Below are positions 49,796 through 57,308 of a stretch of 64,000 nucleotides of DNA, one piece after another. Location of the stretch: the NCBI RefSeq assembly GCF_026625805.1, contig NZ_CP113064.1, positions 3,016,657 to 3,080,656 on the forward strand, given 5' to 3'. The notes under the pieces were generated by a model. It saw nothing but the letters and a program-made list of their open reading frames with translations. It was not told where the DNA came from and searched no databases. Source of the stretch: Brevundimonas sp. SL130. Lineage in GTDB: Bacteria > Pseudomonadota > Alphaproteobacteria > Caulobacterales > Caulobacteraceae. Within the stretch, counting starts at the first letter, position 1. Each line of letters begins with the position of its first letter. The translations under genes and the position numbers were made by a program.

Positions 49796-50242
49796 TCAGC
49801 GAGCCCATTCAGGAGCGATCCGATCAAACAGGGAGGGAACCACCATGCCTGCCGTCACGATCCCGATGGCGAGCAACAGGGCGACGGCGGCCCCTGCGAC
49901 AATGACCGCCAACCTCCCGCCGACGCCGCGAGGCGGCGCAGGAAGGAACCAGGCGGCCGGAAGTCCCCGGCCGTCGTCCTCCGGATGTCCGGCCGACGCC
50001 CGCTCAACAAGCCCGTCTTCGCCGACATGGGAAATGAGTATCGGCTCCCCTGAGTAGGCGCTACTCAGCCGCCGCGCGGCCAACCGACGATCGGACACGC
50101 CCAGTTTGCCATAGGCGCGATGCAGGTGATTGCCGACGGTTCGCGGCGATATGCCCAGACGCGCGGCGATCTCCTTGTCCACAAGACCGAGGCCGGCCAG
50201 GCGAACACACTCGATCTCTCTCGGCGACAGACTTTCAGACAT
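49796..50242 (-). CDS. LuxR-type HTH protein with C-terminal membrane anchor
   Basis: 148 residues. The first 60 are a GerE/LuxR HTH starting right at the N-terminus ('SLSPREIECVRLAGLGLVDKEIAARLGISPRTVGNHLHRAYGKLGVSDR'). A linker of ~45 residues and one strong transmembrane helix near 108-132 follow, leaving a short tail. There is no receiver or autoinducer domain, so input must come through the membrane segment or a partner. An excellent ribosome site (GGGGGAG) precedes the ATG at 50242. It heads the four-gene operon. Membrane-tethered transcription factor is the natural reading. Confidence 0.8.
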   Translation of the reverse strand: MSESLSPREIECVRLAGLGLVDKEIAARLGISPRTVGNHLHRAYGKLGVSDRRLAARRLSSAYSGEPILISHVGEDGLVERASAGHPEDDGRGLPAAWFLPAPPRGVGGRLAVIVAGAAVALLLAIGIVTAGMVVPSLFDRIAPEWAR

Positions 50243-50329
50243 TCACGCGCTCCCCCACCCTTGTCATAGAGGAATTTGCAATGACAACCAGATGGGACGT
50301 GCGGCCACCCAATACGGGAAGATCACTTG

Positions 50330-50355
50330 AACATATAAACATGTCTTTATATGTT
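50330..50355. promoter_or_regulatory. 10+10-bp palindrome in the metK leader
   Basis: AACATATAAA (50330-50339), spacer CATGTC, TTTATATGTT (50346-50355): a perfect inverted repeat, strikingly AT-rich for this genome, 42 bp upstream of the metK start. Shape and spacing suit a dimeric repressor. ArsR-type regulators of the SahR/SamR kind control SAM-cycle genes in many proteobacteria, but which factor binds here is not shown. Confidence 0.7.
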
Positions 50356-50396
50356 TGACGGATAAGTTTGTCGGCTGACACAGACAGGAGCCTCTA

Positions 50397-51602
50397 TTGG
50401 CCACTCGTTCCTCCTTCCTCTTCACCTCGGAAAGTGTGTCCGAAGGACACCCCGACAAGGTGGCCGACCGCATCTCGGACACTGTCGTCGACGCCTTCCT
50501 GTCCAAGGATCCCGAGGCCCGCGTGGCGTGCGAGACCCTGGTCACCACTCAGCGGATCGTTCTGGCCGGCGAGGTCCGTGCGACCCAGCCCGGCAACACC
50601 AAGGAACAGAACGAAGCCTTCACCCAGACCATTATCGACAGCCTGGAGCCGCTGGTCCGCGCCGCGGTCAAGGACATCGGCTACGAGCAGGACGGCTTCC
50701 ACTGGGAGACGGCGGACTACGCCTGCTTCCTGCACGCCCAGTCGGCCGACATCGCCGTCGGCGTCGACTCGACCAATGAGAAGGACGAGGGCGCGGGCGA
50801 CCAGGGCATCATGTTCGGCTACGCCTCGAACGAGACGCCGGAACTGATGCCGGCGACCCTGCAGTACAGCCACAATATTCTGAAGCGCCTAGCCGAGGTG
50901 CGTCACGCCGGCGGCTCACAGCTGGAGCCCGACGCCAAGAGCCAGGTGACGATTGAATACGAGAACGGCAAGCCCAAGCGCGCCGCCTCAATCGTCCTGT
51001 CGACCCAGCACGCCAAGGGCCTGAGCTCCGAGCAGGTCGCCGAGATCGTCAAACCCTATATCCTGGAGGTTCTGCCCGAGGGCTTTACCGACGAGGACAC
51101 CGTCTGGCACATCAATCCGACCGGCATCTTTGAAATCGGCGGCCCGGACGGCGACGCCGGCCTGACCGGGCGCAAGATCATCGTCGACACCTACGGCGGC
51201 GCAGCCCCCCACGGCGGCGGCGCCTTCTCTGGCAAGGATCCGACCAAGGTGGACCGTTCGGCCGCCTACGCCTGCCGCTACCTGGCCAAGAACGTGGTCG
51301 CGGCCGGCCTGGCTGACCGTTGCACCATCCAGATCTCCTACGCCATCGGCGTGGCCAAGCCCCAGTCGATCCACGTGGACCTGCACGGCACCGGCAAGGT
51401 CTCGGAGATCCTGCTGGAAGAAAAGCTGCTGGACCTGATCGGCGGCGCCACGCCGCGCGCCATCCGCAAGCATCTTGGCCTGAACAAGCCGATCTACGCC
51501 CGCACCACCGCCTATGGGCATTTCGGCCGCGCGCCGGACGCCGAGGGCGGCTTTAGCTGGGAAAAGACCGATCTGGTCGATCAGTTGAAGGCGCTGGCCT
51601 AA
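50397..51602 (+). CDS. metK: S-adenosylmethionine synthetase
   Basis: 401 residues, all three MAT domains: '[27 protein letters not shown]', '[12 protein letters not shown]', '[27 protein letters not shown]', '[14 protein letters not shown]'. It makes SAM from methionine and ATP. The start is TTG 50397, with AGGAG 7 nt upstream; no ATG is near. SAM is the ligand of the riboswitch upstream of metX-metB in this window. Confidence 0.96.
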   Translation: MATRSSFLFTSESVSEGHPDKVADRISDTVVDAFLSKDPEARVACETLVTTQRIVLAGEVRATQPGNTKEQNEAFTQTIIDSLEPLVRAAVKDIGYEQDGFHWETADYACFLHAQSADIAVGVDSTNEKDEGAGDQGIMFGYASNETPELMPATLQYSHNILKRLAEVRHAGGSQLEPDAKSQVTIEYENGKPKRAASIVLSTQHAKGLSSEQVAEIVKPYILEVLPEGFTDEDTVWHINPTGIFEIGGPDGDAGLTGRKIIVDTYGGAAPHGGGAFSGKDPTKVDRSAAYACRYLAKNVVAAGLADRCTIQISYAIGVAKPQSIHVDLHGTGKVSEILLEEKLLDLIGGATPRAIRKHLGLNKPIYARTTAYGHFGRAPDAEGGFSWEKTDLVDQLKALA

Positions 51603-51609
51603 AAAAGGC

Positions 51610-52881
51610 TCAGGCGGCCTGGTCGTCCAGGACCAGGCCGCGAACGCCCGTCAGATTGGCGTTCGTCAGGTCCAGTTGACGCGTCTGGGCGCCGTGCAAG
51701 GTCGCCCGCCCCAGATCGGCTCCGGCCATGACGGCCCGGCGCAGATCGGCGCCCGAAAGGTCCACGCCCCGCAACACCGCTCCGGTAAGGTCGGCGGGCA
51801 GCAGCCGATCCGCACCGATCAGCAAGGGGCCCAGTTGCGCCCCACGCATGTCTGCCCCGTTCAGCTTCGCGTTCTTCAATCGCGCGCCCCGAAGGTCCGC
51901 GCGGCAAAGCTTGGCGGAGCGCAGGTCAGCGTTTTCGAGGTGTGCGCCCTGAAGCTGCACCCCCTCCATGTCCAACCCATAGAAGACCGCCCCCTTGGCC
52001 GACAGGGCGGTAAGGTTCAGGCCCGTGATCGACTTCAGCGGACGCAGGTCGACGCCGTCGAACACGGACGGCTGTCCCTCGGCGCCACCCGTCTCGCACC
52101 AGCGGGCATGGACGCGCAGCATCTCGGCGGCCGGCATCTGGTCAACGGACTCGCCGATGGTGCTCTTATCCGTCAGGGCGCCCTCCATATTGGCGCCGTC
52201 GGCGCACCACATGGTCATCTTGCAGCCCACCAGGATGGCGTCGCGCATATCGGCGCCGGACAGGTTGGCGCCGGACAGGTCTGCACCGGCCAGATCCGCG
52301 CCCCGGAAGTCGGCCTGTTTGAGATTGGCGCGGATCATCTTGCAGTCCTTCATCACCGCGCCCGAAAAATCGGCCTTGATCGCGATGACGCCCGACATCT
52401 TGGACCGCTGAAGATTGGCGCCGGCCAGGCAGGCGCCGCTGGCCTCGGTCTCCTGGCGATGGCGGGGCTCGATGACCTTGAAGCCCAGTTTGGCGTCGGC
52501 GGCGGCGATGGTGCCCTCGCGCAGGTCGGCTTCGAACAGGTCGGCGCCCGACAGGTCCGCGCCGCGCAGGCAGGCGCCACGAAGATCGGCGCGACGCAGA
52601 CTGGACTCGGCTAGGACCACATCCTGCATGTCCGCGCCAAAGAAATTGGCGTTGTCCAGCTTGGCGCCGGTCAGGTCGCAACCTTCCAGACAGGCGGCGG
52701 CGAAATCGGCGTCCGCCAGGTTGCGGCCGGTCAGCTTGAGGCCGGAGATGTCCATCCAGGCGAAGACGGCCCGGGCGCCGCCGGGACGGGCCTGGAACAG
52801 CCGGTCGTGACGAGCGCAGATGATATCGACTTCAGCCTGCGTCAGGCGCTTGCGCACAATGGGTTCAGCTGCCTGGGCCAT
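51610..52881 (-). CDS. Pentapeptide-repeat protein
   Basis: 423 residues made mostly of A(D/N)LXX repeats in two blocks (about residues 45-225 and 310-415), which form a right-handed quadrilateral beta-helix. The blocks are separated by about 80 residues without repeats, containing 'MLRVHARWCETGGAEGQPSVFDGVDLRP'. The N-terminal ~40 residues ('RKRLTQAEVDIICARHDRLFQARPGG') may be a small helical domain. No signal peptide. DNA-mimic activity (as in MfpA/Qnr) is known for some members but cannot be assumed. Converges on metK. Confidence 0.92.
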   Translation of the reverse strand: MAQAAEPIVRKRLTQAEVDIICARHDRLFQARPGGARAVFAWMDISGLKLTGRNLADADFAAACLEGCDLTGAKLDNANFFGADMQDVVLAESSLRRADLRGACLRGADLSGADLFEADLREGTIAAADAKLGFKVIEPRHRQETEASGACLAGANLQRSKMSGVIAIKADFSGAVMKDCKMIRANLKQADFRGADLAGADLSGANLSGADMRDAILVGCKMTMWCADGANMEGALTDKSTIGESVDQMPAAEMLRVHARWCETGGAEGQPSVFDGVDLRPLKSITGLNLTALSAKGAVFYGLDMEGVQLQGAHLENADLRSAKLCRADLRGARLKNAKLNGADMRGAQLGPLLIGADRLLPADLTGAVLRGVDLSGADLRRAVMAGADLGRATLHGAQTRQLDLTNANLTGVRGLVLDDQAA

Positions 52882-52934
52882 TGCGCCAGACTAACGGCGA
52901 TCGACTTAAGAAAGCCTTGCTCAACAGACGGTTG

Positions 52935-53564
52935 TCAGTCCGTCAGCAACCCCTGTTCGCGAAGGGCCTCCGCCAGTTCCCCGGGGGATGTCCACAGGCG
53001 AGTATAGCCGGCCTCGCCCAGCCGCTTCAGCTCGGTCACCAGATCCGCCTTGGCGGAGGCGGCGAACCGACCGTCGAAGCCCGCCCCATCCTTGCTGATC
53101 CGCACCATCGGCCGTCCCGTCTCAAGTCGATGCAGGAAGCCTTCACACAGGGCCGCGCCCTCTTCGCACATTAGACCGGTCTCGACCGTCAGCCCCTTGG
53201 CGCGAAGGCGTTCGGTGCCGCGGCCGGCGGCGAAGGGCGAGGGGTCAAGACAGGCCACGACCACACGCCCGACCTGGGCCTCGGTCAGGAAATGGGCGCA
53301 GGACTGCCGACCCGATGACCGGGCGCCACACGGCTCCAGCGTGACATAGACGGTTGCGCCCGCAACCTCCGCGCCGGCGGCGGGAACAGCCTGCTCTTCG
53401 GCATGGGGACGTCCGCCCGGCGCCGTGGCGGCCTGGGCGATCACCCGACCGTCCTTGACGATGACGCAGCCCACGGCGGGATTGGGCCAGGTCTCGCCCA
53501 TACGGCCGGTCGCCAGCTCTATGGCCTGGGCCATGAAGGCGCGGTCGGCGTCGGACCAGCTCAT
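52935..53564 (-). CDS. RibD-like deaminase without reductase domain
   Basis: 209 residues. The N-terminal deaminase domain is complete: 'MAQAIELATGRMGETWPNPAVGCVIVKDG', zinc ligands in 'GGRPHAEEQAV' (His and catalytic Glu) and 'LEPCGARSSGRQSCAHFL' (two Cys). Residues ~150-209 keep only the start of the RibD-C region ('GRPMVRISKDGAGFDGRFA') and then a short tail; a full RibD is about 360 residues. It could act as a separate deaminase of riboflavin synthesis or on another pyrimidine. ATGA overlap with gpmA upstream. Confidence 0.85.
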   Translation of the reverse strand: MSWSDADRAFMAQAIELATGRMGETWPNPAVGCVIVKDGRVIAQAATAPGGRPHAEEQAVPAAGAEVAGATVYVTLEPCGARSSGRQSCAHFLTEAQVGRVVVACLDPSPFAAGRGTERLRAKGLTVETGLMCEEGAALCEGFLHRLETGRPMVRISKDGAGFDGRFAASAKADLVTELKRLGEAGYTRLWTSPGELAEALREQGLLTD

Positions 53565-54274
53565 GCGACGGCCGGCAGCTCTTCGGCGCGGGCGGCGTCA
53601 AGATAACGGGCGGCGGTCGGCTTCAGGTCGGCATCGAGGTCGATCTCCAGCGGATTGCCGGTCGGGATTTCCACCCCGACGATCTTGTCGTCCGGCACCG
53701 CGAACAACAGTTTGACGATGGCGCGCAGCGAATTGCCGTGGGCCGCGATCAGGACGTCCTCGCCGGCCTTCAAGCGCGGCGCGATCTCGGCGTCCCAATA
53801 GGGCTCGACCCGCTCGAGGGTGGTCTTCAGGCTTTCGGTGTCGGGAATGGCCTTGCCGGCATAGCGGGGGTCGGCGTTGAAATCGAACTCTCCGCCGGGC
53901 GCCAACGGCGGGGGCGGCACATCGTAGCTGCGGCGCCAGACCTTGACCTGGTCTTCGCCGTGCTTCTGGGCGGTCTCGGCCTTGTTGAGGCCCGTCAGGC
54001 CGCCGTAGTGACGCTCATTCAGGCGCCAGTCCTCGACGACCGGCACATCCGTCAGGCCCGCAGATTGAAGCGCCAGAGCGCCGGTGCGCTTGGCGCGGGT
54101 CAGGACCGAGGTGAACATGACCGCGGGCGTGAACCCCGCCTCGGCGATCAGCTCGCCGCCGCGACGGGCCTGCGCCTCGCCTTCCGCTGTCAGATCGACA
54201 TCGACCCAGCCGGTGAAACGGTTTTCCAGGTTCCATTGGCTCTGGCCATGGCGGAGCAGGATCAGGCGCGGCAT
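53561..54274 (-). CDS. gpmA: 2,3-bisphosphoglycerate-dependent phosphoglycerate mutase
   Basis: A 237-residue histidine phosphatase-fold mutase that interconverts 3- and 2-phosphoglycerate. The phosphohistidine is in 'LILLRHGQSQWN'. 'FTGWVDVDLTAEGEAQARRGGELI', 'LNERHYGGLTGLNKAETAQKHG' and 'VLIAAHGNSLRAIVKLL' complete the family pattern. Length is as expected. Co-translated with the downstream RibD-like gene (ATGA overlap). Confidence 0.95.
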   Translation of the reverse strand: MPRLILLRHGQSQWNLENRFTGWVDVDLTAEGEAQARRGGELIAEAGFTPAVMFTSVLTRAKRTGALALQSAGLTDVPVVEDWRLNERHYGGLTGLNKAETAQKHGEDQVKVWRRSYDVPPPPLAPGGEFDFNADPRYAGKAIPDTESLKTTLERVEPYWDAEIAPRLKAGEDVLIAAHGNSLRAIVKLLFAVPDDKIVGVEIPTGNPLEIDLDADLKPTAARYLDAARAEELPAVA

Positions 54275-54421
54275 TCGATCGGTCCTCGGCGAAACAGTCT
54301 GTCCGGGTAAGCCGCCGTCATGAGCCGGTCAAGGCTTGCGCGCGCCGCCATGTTGCAGCGCACAGCCGAGGCGCCACCTACTCGGCTTGTGGCGGCCAAG
54401 GGCGGCCGCTAGGCTGGCGCC

Positions 54422-54499
54422 ATGTCCGACCGTCTGTTCTTTCCCATAGCCTTAGCCGCTATCGCCGCTCTGATCGCTCTGGCGGTGGTCTGGCCCTGA
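54422..54499 (+). CDS. 25-residue membrane peptide
   Basis: ATG at 54422 opens MSDRLFFPIALAAIAALIAL and then AVVWP followed by stop. One hydrophobic helix follows a charged SDR start. Peptides of this form (M-S-x-R-L-F-F-P ... W-P) recur in alphaproteobacteria, as far as I remember. The ribosome site is weak. It lies between gpmA and a TonB-receptor gene with nothing else on either strand. Confidence 0.55.
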   Translation: MSDRLFFPIALAAIAALIALAVVWP

Positions 54500-54518
54500 C
54501 CGGTCAGAAGGCCGAGAA

Positions 54519-54545
54519 GGCAGGACGGAGCCAGTCCGCCCTGCC
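54519..54545. terminator. Hairpin after the second TonB-dependent receptor gene
   Basis: Stem GGCAGGaCGGA / TCCGcCCTGCC (about 10 bp with one offset) with a 5-nt loop, 9 bp beyond the stop of the receptor gene. No T-run; convergent position with the small peptide gene suggests a shared end. Confidence 0.45.
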
Positions 54546-54553
54546 CTGTCCCG

Positions 54554-57133
54554 TCAGTACAGAATCTTGCGCAGGTTGATGCGGAACACCCGGCCCTGCG
54601 GGTCCAGATAGTCGCGCTGGTAGTTGACCGGCGTGGACCCGTCGCTGCTGGTGACGGAAATCCGGTCGTCGAAGATGTTCTGCACGCCCAGGCCCACGCG
54701 CGCCCCTTTCAGGAAGGGGAAACGCTCAACCCAGGCGGTGCGCTGGGTCAGGTCGGCGAAGGCGAACAGATTGATCTGGGTGCGGTCCGAGAAGTCGAGA
54801 TCGGCCGAACCCGCGCTGTCCCCGTCGACGGTCGTGCCCGACTTCCAGTTGGCGTTCACAAAGGCGCCGAAGCCGTTCTTGAACAGGCCGGTCTGGAGCT
54901 GAACCTCGTGACGCGACTGGCCGCCCGAACCGGAGATGGAATCCCCATCCAGAAGGTCCAGCGGCGCCAGACCGTCGCGGATCACCACCTCGTCCTGAAC
55001 GCGCCAGGTGTGGGTCAGCGAGAAGTTGAACATCCCCTGCCCCGGCTGCATGCCGGGCGCGGTGGAACCTCGCATACGACCGCCGCCGGGCCCTCCCGGT
55101 CCACCGGGACCGCCGGGACCGCCGCCCACACGCATCGCGCCGCCCGGGGGCGGGCCGCCCGCCCCCGGCCCGCCGGGTCCGCCCGGTCGCTGGCCCATCA
55201 TGGCCGGATTGGGCTTGCCGAAGGGTTTGGAGAAGTTGAAGCCCCACTGGACGTCCTGCTGCTCACGGCTGGCGAAGTTCAGCGGGCGGGCGTCGATAGC
55301 GAGAAGCGTACCGTCGTCCGCGCGGGTGAACCGCTCGGGCAGGGCGGCTTCGAGGTCGGGGGTGATGGCGGGGAAGCTCGAAATCTCATCCTCGGCCTCG
55401 GTGCGGGTATAGGCCAGGTTCAGGCGTAGATCGGTCGCCGACAGCGGCTGCCAGTTGACGCCCAGCTTCAGGATCCGGCGGTTCTCGGCCTTCAGATTGG
55501 GATCGCCGCCGGTGACCTGGGTGACCTGGACGGTCTGGCCGGTCGAATAGTCGAAGACGGCGGTGTTCGGCGTCGAGATGGTGGGATCGTTCAGCTGCTG
55601 GATCGTCGGCGCCTTGTCCTCGTCCGAATAGTTGGCCGACAGGGACAGCCGCGCGACCGGCGACCAGTTCAGACCACCGCCCAGGGCAGACACGCCGCCG
55701 AAGTCCGACAGTTCCTGGTAGGCCAGGTTCATATTGGCGGACAAATCGCCGATCTTCGGCAGGACGCCCTTGTCCACGCTGGAGATCGGCAGGTCGAAAT
55801 TGGCCTGCAGGCTGCCCTGGTCGCGGGACTGCGAGCGGTCGGTCGAGACGCCTGATCGGAAGCTCTCGGAATCCAGCGACTCGTGCTCGCCCCCGACTTT
55901 GAAGGTGGTGGTGACGCCGCCGGCCGGCAGCTCCCAGGCCGTGCCGTTCAGCACGACCTCGCCCTCCAGCGACTGCGAGATAGAGTTTGCGGTGTTGCGG
56001 GCGGCAGGGGTGACCGCCCCGCTCAGGTCACCGTAGGGATCAACGCTCGTGTCGCCGGCGAGGATCGCCGCCTTGAGGGCGGCGTCGTCGAGGCCTGCGC
56101 CGGTCGTGGTGTCCGTTTCGATACGGCTGTATTCGCTCGTCGCCGTCCAGCGCCACTCGCCCAGATAGCCGTCGAACACCGTGCCCAGTTCTGCGGTGCG
56201 CGTATTGGTCTGGCGCTGAAGGGCGTCCGGCAGGCCGACGTAGCGATACAGCTCGACCGCCGCGCCGTCGGGCGACCAGGGATTGCCCTCAGGCAGGCTC
56301 AGACTGACGCCCGGCAGGCCCAGATAGCTGCGGCTGCTGCTGTCCTCCAGGCTGCCGCTCAAGGTCATGCCGACCTTGTCGTTCAGATCGTGCTTGTAGG
56401 TTCCCGCCACCGACGCCTCGGCCGTGCGCGGCTGCAGGGTGCGATAGGCGTTCAGGTCGGTGTCGCCAACCGAGTCGAGCTGCGTGCTAGTCCCACTGCG
56501 ATCAATGTTCCGCTCGGACTCATACAGGGCGTTGCTGCTCTCGCCATTGACGTCCAGCGACCAACGGTCCGCACCGGCGATGTTGAGGATATTGTTCTCG
56601 CTCGCCGTCGTCGTGCGACCACCCTGATCCGACCGGCTGACGTTGACCGAGGCGGTCAGCGAGCGGAACTGGGCCTTTAGAACAATGTTCACGACCCGCT
56701 GATTGGCGCTGTAGCCGTAGGACAGGGCCGTTTCCTCAGGCAGGATGTCGAACCGCTCGATCGCTTCCGGCGGGATGCCCCGAATTTCCCGGAAGCCGGA
56801 AATGCGACGACCATTGACCAGGAAGACCGGTGATCCACCGCGCGCGCTGCGAGTCTGGGCCTCAAGCAGGGTCACCAGTTCACCGATGTTGGTGGCGCCA
56901 AAAGCCTGAATCTGATTGGCGTCATAGGAGACGATCGGCTCCTGCCCTCCAAGAGCCACGCCGCGTTTCACTGCCGTGACTTCGATGTCCGGCAGCACCG
57001 TCGTGGGCGCGTCCTGCTGCGGCGCTTGAATTTCCGAAGCTCCCGTCGGAGCGAGTGCGAGCAGCATGAGCGCGGTCGGGATCATGAGAACCGTGTTCCA
57101 GAGAAAGAAATCAGCCCCCTTGGGACGGGACAA
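54554..57133 (-). CDS. TonB-dependent receptor with Gly/Pro-rich insert
   Basis: Up to 859 residues. After a signal-like N-terminus comes a TonB-box-like 'VLPDIEVTAVKRG', a plug domain ('NIGELVTLLEAQTRSARGGSPVFLVNGRRISGFREIRGIPPEAIERFDILPEETALSYGYSANQRVVNIVLK'-type), and a beta-barrel ending 'RVFRINLRKILY'. Around residues 650-690 a stretch of about 40 residues is nearly all Gly and Pro in PGGPGG repeats. Start unclear: TTG 57133 gives a basic n-region; ATG 57085 gives a shorter signal without positive charge. The ligand is not evident; no binding-protein or enzyme genes are adjacent. Confidence 0.88.
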   Translation of the reverse strand: MSRPKGADFFLWNTVLMIPTALMLLALAPTGASEIQAPQQDAPTTVLPDIEVTAVKRGVALGGQEPIVSYDANQIQAFGATNIGELVTLLEAQTRSARGGSPVFLVNGRRISGFREIRGIPPEAIERFDILPEETALSYGYSANQRVVNIVLKAQFRSLTASVNVSRSDQGGRTTTASENNILNIAGADRWSLDVNGESSNALYESERNIDRSGTSTQLDSVGDTDLNAYRTLQPRTAEASVAGTYKHDLNDKVGMTLSGSLEDSSSRSYLGLPGVSLSLPEGNPWSPDGAAVELYRYVGLPDALQRQTNTRTAELGTVFDGYLGEWRWTATSEYSRIETDTTTGAGLDDAALKAAILAGDTSVDPYGDLSGAVTPAARNTANSISQSLEGEVVLNGTAWELPAGGVTTTFKVGGEHESLDSESFRSGVSTDRSQSRDQGSLQANFDLPISSVDKGVLPKIGDLSANMNLAYQELSDFGGVSALGGGLNWSPVARLSLSANYSDEDKAPTIQQLNDPTISTPNTAVFDYSTGQTVQVTQVTGGDPNLKAENRRILKLGVNWQPLSATDLRLNLAYTRTEAEDEISSFPAITPDLEAALPERFTRADDGTLLAIDARPLNFASREQQDVQWGFNFSKPFGKPNPAMMGQRPGGPGGPGAGGPPPGGAMRVGGGPGGPGGPGGPGGGRMRGSTAPGMQPGQGMFNFSLTHTWRVQDEVVIRDGLAPLDLLDGDSISGSGGQSRHEVQLQTGLFKNGFGAFVNANWKSGTTVDGDSAGSADLDFSDRTQINLFAFADLTQRTAWVERFPFLKGARVGLGVQNIFDDRISVTSSDGSTPVNYQRDYLDPQGRVFRINLRKILY

Positions 57134-57308
57134 TCATGGCCGGAAAGCGGCTAAATTCATGAAGTTTCAGAAAGCGTGGCTCACCTTCAACACCGACAAA
57201 ACTTGTGCGACGGAAACTGGTGCGCACCCCGTTAAACGACGTTGAGACGAGTTTTATCGCCAAAGAAGAAGAAGGGGCGGAACCGGCGTCCCACCCCTTG
57301 ATATTCTG

